From assembly GCA_949130485.1 (NCBI GenBank), contig OX422199.1, forward strand, positions 5,202,902-5,266,901: a stretch of 64,000 bases of DNA. Reading direction: 5' to 3'. Under the pieces are notes generated by a model. It was not told the origin of the DNA and ran no database searches. It saw only the letters and a list, made by a program, of their open reading frames with translations. The translations under genes and the position numbers were made by a program. Source of the stretch: Agelas oroides. Its lineage: Eukaryota > Porifera > Demospongiae > Agelasida > Agelasidae. Numbering within the stretch: position 1 is the first letter of the stretch; every line of letters begins with the position of its first letter. Positions 57,701 to 64,000 of the stretch are shown in pieces.

Positions 57701-57985
57701 GTTGCACGCTTTTTAACAAAATACAGAGATGAAATACCTCAAATTGGTAAGATACATGCCCTTTCTACTGGTTCACCAGAAGTTATTGAAGTGGAATGGA
57801 TGATGGGGTCATTTTCCAGTGTCTGGAAAGTATGTAAACAGTGGCAGGGTAGGGAGTACATACCTTGGAGGGAGTCAATTCAACGAAAAGACATCGTTTT
57901 CTTCCCGATTCAAATAACTAATACTTTCAGGCTTCGTAAAGAGACAATTGCTCAACTAAAGCAAGCATACTCTTTGGTTGTATAA
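54742..57985 (+). CDS. Spliced gene of unknown function
   Basis: Exons inferred: 54,742-54,901 (donor uncertain), 56,895-57,199 and 57,608-57,985. The last junction is in phase (CCTACTAAG, then ATTGTAGTG) with GT-AG borders. An upstream first exon around ATGAGCTTCAAT (54,619) is possible, but its phase does not fit. Exon 56.9 kb encodes an acidic then Trp-rich stretch (YKLWLSAVAWEAWEEF). The last exon has a basic, coiled start (LNAEQKKREKLLRSE) and a compact C-terminal domain with IPQIGKIHAL, VIEVEWMMG and RKDIVFFPIQIT, ending in a TAA. The spacing of VxVxWM and DI motifs suggests a small SH3-like or Tudor-like fold, an inference only. The gene lies outside the KDZ TIR and diverges from the transposase. 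It could be a host gene or belong to another element. Confidence 0.55.
55153..55321. mobile_element. Foldback element, ~46-bp arms
   Basis: TATTCCGTTGCATATTTCGA through GAGTTTGACGCG is mirrored from CGCGTCAAACTC to TATGCAACAGAATA. CATAT occurs on both outer sides. It lies in the first large intron of the 54.7-58.0-kb gene. Confidence 0.8.
55444..55480. repeat. Perfect palindrome without spacer
   Basis: ATCGCCTAGCTAGCTAC is followed directly by GTAGCTAGCTAGGCGAT, with the centre at ACGT near 55,462. Confidence 0.9.
55733..56284. mobile_element. MITE with ~65-bp TIRs and a G/T-rich interior
   Basis: CCAAACAAGACGGGAACGAC to GTGCCATTTTGCCA (55,733-55,799) is repeated inverted at 56,217-56,284. 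The interior (55,800-56,210) is strikingly G/T-rich on the plus strand. No target duplication is clear. It sits in an intron. Confidence 0.85.
56329..56400 (+). repeat. (GAA)n microsatellite, about 23 copies
   Basis: Uninterrupted GAA/AAG triplets. The Glu-run translation is incidental. Confidence 0.95.
56430..56471. mobile_element. Minimal TAGCCTCG hairpin MITE, 42 bp
   Basis: TAGCCTCGTTCCCAGGC and GCCTGGGAACGAAGCTA meet over CTCGTGCGT. The flanks GGGACCGTCC and TGACCGCTG may hold a decayed target duplication. Confidence 0.8.
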
Positions 57986-58279
57986 GTTGTTGCAGTAATG
58001 ATATGTATGTGTATATGGCTCTTCCCAAGTCTGTGTTGATATGTGTGTTTGCAAGCACAGTCCTGTTTAATTTGTTACTGCAGTAGTGTTATGTACATGT
58101 ATGGCTCTTTTCTCACTTCAAATGCTTACCTATGCATGTGCACATTTACAGACTTTAGTTGCTGCAGTATGTACCTCCCATACACACTGTGGGAAATTGT
58201 GTTGTTTAGCACTCAAACTTGGGTGTTGGTTCATACTGGACCAGTGCTTTCTCTGACTGAGGGTTTGTTGAAAGTAAAC
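57986..58279. other. Downstream region of the unknown gene
   Basis: Two diverged copies of a segment with ATGTGTATATGGCTCTT-like words lie at 58,006 and 58,091. No gene seen. Confidence 0.4.
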
Positions 58280-58745
58280 AGCACTTCCTGAAACCCCAGT
58301 ATAGACAGGGACTCAATTTTGAGTCCGTGGTTCAAACTTCAGAGATATGGACTCAACCTTGAGTCCTTGATATAAAATAACCTGCACTTCCTAAAGCACC
58401 AGTGTGGACAACAATTCCACATCAAGTTTTTCTCTGGCACTTGCCAAAACACTGATGGGGACAGGGATTCAATGCTGAGTCCTTGATTCTAACTGACTGC
58501 ATCTTCTCAAAGCATCAGTGCAGACTAGGTCCCAACGTTGACTCTGTGGTTTAAAATGGCTGGCACATCCTAAAGCACCACTGTGCAGAAGGGACTTAAT
58601 GTTGAGTCTGTGTTCACACTGGCTGGCATTTCTGAAAGCATCAATGTAGGGAAGAACCCAATGCTGAGTCCTTGTTCGAACTGCTTGCTGTTTCTCAAAG
58701 TACTAGTTTGGACAGGAACTCAAGAAGTTTGATTCTTTCTTCCAA
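58280..58745 (+). repeat. Degenerate ~65-75-bp tandem repeat
   Basis: Units share CTTCCTAAAGCACCAGTG, then GGACTCAATNTTGAGTCC. About six diverged copies. Confidence 0.75.
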
Positions 58746-59860
58746 CTCCAAGTTGGTACATTAAACAAGATGTCATTTATCAACAGGACTCAAAGATGCA
58801 AGGTAGGCTATAGTATACTTTCATGATTGTGACATTGTATACTCCCCCTCTTCCTGTATATACAACAATCTTTCTGTGTAAAACTTCGGACGTTTAAATC
58901 ATCTAGGTTTATTTCTGCATCAAAGCTGTGTTTTGTACCGGTGAGTGAATTTGTGGATCGTTAATGAAAATAGGACAGGTTAGTGTAGAATATGTTAAAA
59001 GTGAATCCCATAAAGGATTTTCCATAAACCTAACTAGAAAATAATGTATTGAAGCTAATCTAACTTTAAAAATATTTATTAGTAGACGAAACAGGTTTAG
59101 ACGAACCTAAAGTAGACGAAACAGCAGTAGATGAAATAGCAGTAGACGAACCAGGCCCAAATCATTAAAAGAAGCAGTAGCCTAGGATCTAGCATGGATA
59201 GTAGAGTAGTAGGACAACTCTGGTCTGATTTCAGGAATCAAAGATCACATTTGCAATGATACAGTCTGTCCCATAGCTGCCCACATGCTCATCACTCAAT
59301 GCATTGTGAATGTTTTGTGAAGCATACTTGGCTATGGCACCTACCAGCAGTGATCAAGCATGATCACTCTCCTCAAGTAGGAGCTGAGCTACTGTCTCAA
59401 GTGAGACTCCAGTCCATACCTACAGTACAAATGCTGAACTCACTTCAGTCTGCATCACACTTTATCACCTAACTACATACTCAACAAAACCAAGAGATGA
59501 CAAGAGAAACACACTAGGCTGTAGTCTTGTACTGTCCACGCTTAGCTAGGCTGGCTCGAGGTCATGTATCTCATTAGAGGGCATGAAAATGATTTTTAGT
59601 GCAAAAAAGGCCAGTCTAGTAGTCCATTCCAGTAGTCCATTCCAGTAGTCCAGTCCAGTGATTATTGACACCCCCAATGGTGTCCGCATTATAGAGGTTC
59701 CACTGTAGTCTGTCCAGATGATTAACTTTGAGAGGAAGTCTTAAGCTTCTTTTTTGAAGCATTGGTGGATGTCTGGCTCTTGGAAGTATCCTGCATGGTG
59801 GCCTATAGGAATAATTACATAAACTATTTTCACTACCGGTGAACCCACTAGAGAATGAAG
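58746..59860. other. No clear gene; small GTAGACGAA repeat at 59,090-59,157
   Basis: GTAGACGAAACAG-like words recur five times; in one frame they read as short VDE/LDE repeats before a stop. Copies of CCATTCCAGTAGT repeat at 59,625-59,655. Nothing else is recognised. Confidence 0.45.
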
Positions 59861-60620
59861 ACTTGTTATATAGTTTTGAGCACGCCCACCAGGATTATCC
59901 GCACATTGGAACTCTTCTCCTGTACCTAACTTCTTGCTAGGGCTTGGGGTTGGACCTGTATGGTATGGGATAAAATTAGAGTCATAGTTCCAAAGTTTTG
60001 CTTGCATGCAGTCCCCATCTCCCGGTCAGCCTAGCGCAGCTGATGAGGCCTGGTATTGGCCAAAATGTGTCCTGCGCAATGGGTGACTTTGCATAACATC
60101 TAGGCCTGTTTTATAAGGGAGATGTGGTTCGTTGATTGTTCATGCATGGTTGCAATAGTGCTTTTTAGCTCTGCAATGGCCATTAATATTAATTAGTTAA
60201 TTGTGAAGATGTTTAAATCGAGGGGTAGTCTTCACTTTCTTTAAGGGTGATGTCATGCGAGAACCATCAGCGCATGTGTGGTTGCGTCCTAGGAGTTTGA
60301 ATGAAGCCATTTTATTGTTGAACCAACTAGCAGACAAAGACCATCCTTATAATTTTGAGCATGCTCACCATGGTAATCTGAACTCTGGCACCCTTCACTT
60401 GTCTTCCACTTCTTGCTAGGGCTTGGGGTTGGACCTGCATTGTGTGGGATAAAAGAACCTTACAATGCAGAGTGATCTTTTACTTGCATGTATATTTATG
60501 ATAGTGATTACGTATATAGCTCTGTAATGCCGATTAACATGTAGCCAATGTTAGATGTTTAACCTCGAATGGTAGACTTCACTTTTTTAAGGGTGACGTC
60601 ATGCGAGAACCATCAGAAGA
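59861..60620 (+). repeat. Two diverged direct copies of a ~300-430-bp segment
   Basis: TTCTTGCTAGGGCTTGGGGT occurs at 59,928 and 60,409. AAGGGTGATGTCATGCGAGA occurs at 60,242 and, with one change, at 60,589. The order is conserved, with different internal spacing. Confidence 0.75.
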
Positions 60621-60853
60621 ACCATATGCAGCAGCCTGCAAAAAGGATATTGGACAGACGTCAAGGCTACGCCATTAGAGTCGTGGACATGTGTTTGCGT
60701 GCCGACCATGTGGTCACATTGATTTTTCACAGCCAATATACAAGTAAGTTCATTGTATCTTTTCATGCATGGATATTGTTTTTGTTTTGAATTGTGGTTA
60801 CAGATCTGAGTCTCCAACACAAGTTTTCATTATTTTGCTTCACTGACTATTTG

Positions 60854-61083
60854 AGAACCTGTCATCTATACCAGAAGATCAGTGGAGTGAAGTTATTATA
60901 GCGTATGATAATATGTGCCAATTGGACTCCCTACAAATTGCCAAGAATCCTCTGCCTCGCCCCCTGATAAGTTGTGGATGGCTGTGCGAAAAGTATGTCA
61001 CATGTTACTTTACAATGATATAATTCATTTCTAATTCGAAGCTTCTTCTTTCATTTTCAGACATTTGACTCACTTCACATTAA
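60854..61083 (+). pseudogene. Second KDZ-like transposase, broken fragment
   Basis: One exon (to 60,989, donor GTATGT) encodes IPEDQWSEVIIAYDNMCQLD, closely parallel to the core of the minus-strand gene at 51.6 kb. After IAKNPLPRP a one-base shift at five C (60,960-60,964) is needed to continue PDKLWMAVRK. The next exon (acceptor TTTTCAG, from 61,061) reads TFDSLHIK in phase and is cut at TTAA 61,080-61,083 by a 1.03-kb element. No N- or C-terminal parts were recognised nearby. Frameshift, interruption and missing ends all point to a dead copy of the same superfamily. Confidence 0.7.
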
Positions 61084-61326
61084 GGTGGCACGGTCGTCAC
61101 TTGGCGGAGGTTAACGAAAACATAAACCTGGGTTACAGTCAGGACCAGGGTTACTCCTAGTTCCAGGATTAGGGTTTGCTTTAGGGCAATCTTGCTTTGC
61201 CTAATTTTAAAAAGGGTTTTAGTAGCTCATTAATATATTCATGAACCCAAAATTGCCACTCGATGGACGCATCTACACGCTCACTGTAGGTAGCGTCCCA
61301 ACCACCAATGTATCTCAAAACAATCT

Positions 61327-61581
61327 ATGCCAGCTTTTGCTCAAAGCTACTCTCAAAGTCAGGCTAGACTCATGTTTGTCACTACTCTTGGAATGGACAA
61401 CTTTGACTGCACCAAAATGAATGCACATTTTAAAAAATTCACAGCTTGTCTACAGGAGGGGCTCATTCACGAATGGAAGCAAGCATTACTAGCCCCACCT
61501 CTCTTCCTTATGTCGCTAAACAACTCACGGCTGTGTTCCACACACAGCCACCGTTCAGCTCCCTTGGCTGTCAGACTGTAG
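61327..61581 (+). CDS. Open frame in TTAA element copy B, unknown
   Basis: An 84-codon frame with the same GMDNFDCTKMNAHFKKFTAC and LMSLNNSRLC core as the frame at 8512-8721. Several residue differences separate the two, but no stop has appeared in the shared part. No domain is recognised; it may be a relic of the parent element's protein. Confidence 0.25.
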   Translation: MPAFAQSYSQSQARLMFVTTLGMDNFDCTKMNAHFKKFTACLQEGLIHEWKQALLAPPLFLMSLNNSRLCSTHSHRSAPLAVRL

Positions 61582-61807
61582 CACCAACGATAAATTGCGT
61601 ATTCTAGTTAAAGCCCATCCCAGCACTTGAAGCACCTGGCCACGGTCACCAACTAGGCTAGGCATACGGCCGCGAGACCTGGGCCTACTCAACAAACACA
61701 GTCTTGGCCACTGTGGCCTTTCTGCTTCTTCTAGACGCAAGCTTGCTTTCACAAGCAGACATTACGCACTACTCACAGCTACTGACACTACAGCACTCTA
61801 CTAAACT

Positions 61808-61851
61808 CCTTCTTTTTTTTTATTTTTTATTTTTTTATTTTTTTTTTATTA
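61808..61851 (+). repeat. T-rich low-complexity run
   Basis: T runs with scattered A inside TTAA copy B. Absent from copy A, whose similarity stops just before it. Confidence 0.85.
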
Positions 61852-62114
61852 AGTCGATCTAAGCTTATTTTCAAAGTTCCGACCACCACATGAAGGGTGC
61901 CGCCAGGCCACATCTTAACTAACTTAATTATAAACTGATTATTGGATGGCAATGCCGACAGGAAATGGGGAAAAATCCCCAATTTTACGGACCGTGAACG
62001 GTTTGAGACTCTCAAAACGGACTGTGCACTAAAATTTTAACAAGACAAAGAAGTCTATCAGCTTGGATTCCAGGTTTGTTGACATTAAAAATCCAGGGTA
62101 CTGTGCCACCTTAA

Positions 62115-62708
62115 GATGCTGCACATAACTGAACTGTGAATATTCAACATGTCACATTTGTCAAGTCAACCCAATCCAGTGCTACCACAGAACAAACATG
62201 ACACCACTAATCATATTCTTGAGGACCAATGAATGGAATGTTGCCTAGGGGTGCCACACAGAGCTAGCTAAATTCAACCTATTAATATGCATGAGGAGAG
62301 ATATTGCCTGACTTCCAGCCGGAATTACATGCCTTTAATGAGATTCATTGATCTCAATCGGGACACTAACAACGTTCACAAGTATCCAAAGAGGGTTAAT
62401 GAGGTTCATATCCCAGTTCTGTTCAGGTTTGAGTCTATGAAAGGCTTAGAGCATACTCATAAATATTCAACATCATTAACCCATTCCTTTCAACCCCAAG
62501 CCAAGCTGCCAGTGTTTCAGCAGAAGATCAATAATGAGGTTCATGAGAGTCAGCATACCCTAACCCTCCCATTGGACAGCTGACTGAACCCAGGGTTGTT
62601 CATGGGTAATGCTGAGGTCTAGTTAAAGCAAACTTATTAATATTCATGACATGGACAGAAACACTCCAGATTTTAGAGCTCTGCAGGCTTTAATTAGATT
62701 CATAGGCT
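62115..62708. other. No convincing gene
   Basis: A 98-codon frame from 62,287 has no recognisable feature. Words such as TTAATATTCATGA and GAGGTTCAT recur irregularly. Confidence 0.45.
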
Positions 62709-62804
62709 CACTTAGGGTTAGGAAGATTAGGGTTAATGGGATTAGGGTTAGGAATTTTAGGGTTAAGGCAAACTAGGGTTAGGGCTAGGGCTAGGCTTAG
62801 GGTT
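62709..62804 (+). repeat. Degenerate TTAGGG-like repeats
   Basis: About ten TTAGGG or near-TTAGGG words with irregular spacers (GATTAGGGTTAATGGG, CTAGGGTTAGGGCTAGGG). Interstitial. Confidence 0.85.
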
Positions 62805-62877
62805 TTAAGGTGGCACGGTCGTCACTTGGCGGAGGTTAACGAAAACATAAACCTGGGTTACAGTCAGGACCAGGGTT
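62805..62877 (+). mobile_element. Terminal fragment of the TTAA element
   Basis: TTAAGGTGGCACGGTCGTCA through GACCAGGGTT is identical to the left end of copy B, then stops abruptly. It abuts the TTAGGG-like stretch. Confidence 0.85.
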
Positions 62878-63419
62878 CACAGGAAAAAAAATGTCAAATA
62901 CAATCATTGTATTCTCTGTATTTACATCATGTTTACAATCCATGTATGTACCAATACCACCATTTCACATGGTCTGAATGAAGGATAGAATAAAATGCAT
63001 ACTTTTTGCAACATCATGAAATGGAGATGGTATACTTGTTACATAACTAGTGCATTTTTGTTATTGCAATCTTTTTACAACATACAGATAAGAGAATTTT
63101 ACAACGATTGTAACTAGATAAATTTTCAAATGTCAATTCTACTTTCTGAGAGGTGTGGGTGACACCTCAGAGTACAGTGGTATGAGGAAGGTTGATAGCC
63201 TCACTTTGTTCTAAGCTGCTTTCTTTTTAAGACTTTGAATCTGTATGGTCACAATAGTGAGGATACAACATTCACCTCATATTGCTAGTACACTGTTAAA
63301 ATTAGGGTATGTATTGTAGCAACACCTCACTATAATTTTGCAGTTCATTTTGTGGGATGTTACTATAATACTGATAGAAATGAAAGTGTATTATACTTTT
63401 GGTCTTCTCAGAAATGGAA
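62878..63419. other. No gene seen
   Basis: AT-rich sequence between the element fragment and the satellite. Confidence 0.4.
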
Positions 63420-64000
63420 ACGTTATAGTTACAACTAACCGATATGTACAAGTGGTAAAATCGCAAACATACCTAGACTCTTTTCGGACCACTCACTACA
63501 AAATGAAAACAAACATCAGATTATGAATGTACACACCAAATGGAACTGTTTGATACCCATTTTGTCTACTTTGGTCAAGCATTGCCTTTTTGAGGGTTGA
63601 AATGGTTAGTTACAAGTAACCGATACGTACAAGTGGTAAAATCGCAAACATACCTAGACTATTTTCAGATCACTTACTCCAAATGGGAAACAAACACCAG
63701 ATTATGAATGTACACACCAAATGGAACTGTTTGATACCCATTTTGTCTACTTTGGTCAAGTATTGCCTGTTTGAGGGTTGAAATGGTTAGTTACAAGTAA
63801 CCGATACGTACAAGTGGTAAAATCGCAAACATACCTACACTCTTTTCGGACCACTCACTACAAAATGAAAACAAACACCAGATTATGAATGTACACACCA
63901 AATGGAACTGTTTGATACCCATTTTGTCTACTTTGGTCAAGTATTGCCTGTTTGAGGGTTGAAATGGTTAGTTACAAGTAACCGATATGTACAAGTGGTA
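63420..64000 (+). repeat. 181-bp satellite, running off the window
   Basis: GTTAGTTACAAGTAACCGAT or its variant starts at about 63,423, 63,605, 63,786 and 63,967. Copies differ at a few positions, for example CATCAG versus CACCAG. The array continues beyond base 64,000. Confidence 0.95.

Larger units (their letters stand above)
61084..62110. mobile_element. TTAA-flanked element (copy B), 1.03 kb
   Basis: GGTGGCAC...GTGCCACC ends lie between TTAA at 61,080-61,083 and 62,111-62,114. TTAA target duplications occur in piggyBac and Kolobok elements; the GG start favours Kolobok-like. Fragments of the same family lie at 8290-9010, 46,531-46,654 and 62,805-62,877. Confidence 0.85.

Noticed and set aside
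62709..62804. True chromosome end (telomere)
   Set aside because: The TTAGGG words are degenerate and irregularly spaced, and ordinary sequence continues on both sides.

Overview
The window looks like nuclear DNA of an early-branching animal, most likely a sponge or possibly a cnidarian. This is inferred from spliced genes with GT-AG introns, a DIRS-type retrotransposon, KDZ-like transposase genes, TTAGGG-like repeats and very many terminal-inverted-repeat (TIR) elements. No marker gene fixes the species. There is no bacterial operon, rRNA, convincing tRNA or CRISPR array. Nearly everything recognisable is mobile or repetitive DNA.

Layout. 1-2.3 kb: 3' part of a DIRS-like element (reverse transcriptase/RNase H, then tyrosine recombinase, then a complex hairpin). 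2.3-13.8 kb: gene-poor DNA with several non-autonomous elements, including a 571-bp hAT-like element with a perfect 8-bp target duplication. 13.8-20.1 kb: tandem copies of a 2.48-kb unit. The third copy is split at 20,125 by a 24.7-kb insertion and resumes at 44,868. The insertion has imperfect TIRs (CAGTC...GACTG) and a GGTG duplication. It carries ten direct copies of a ~1.2-kb unit facing eight inverted copies around a centre near 33.17 kb. Its first unit contains a 982-bp hAT-like element, which contains a 551-bp MITE, so insertions are nested four deep.

46-49.3 kb: repeat fragments and foldback elements. 49,381-54,467: a 5.1-kb TIR element with subterminal TTTCCGCA-type repeats, two minisatellites in mutual inverse orientation and, on the minus strand, a multi-exon gene with Kyakuja-Dileera-Zisupton (KDZ)-like transposase motifs. 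A related empty target site lies at 46.73 kb. 54.7-58.0 kb: a spliced plus-strand gene of unknown function with elements in its large intron. 58.3-62.9 kb: degenerate repeats, a second broken KDZ-like gene interrupted by a TTAA-flanked 1.03-kb element, and TTAGGG-like repeats. From 63.42 kb a 181-bp satellite runs off the right edge.

The genes do not form a pathway. They are transposition machinery, its relics and one unexplained gene. Three candidate frameshifts all fall in homopolymers, so assembly indels must be excluded before calling these genes dead. Exon borders and repeat types were judged by eye.
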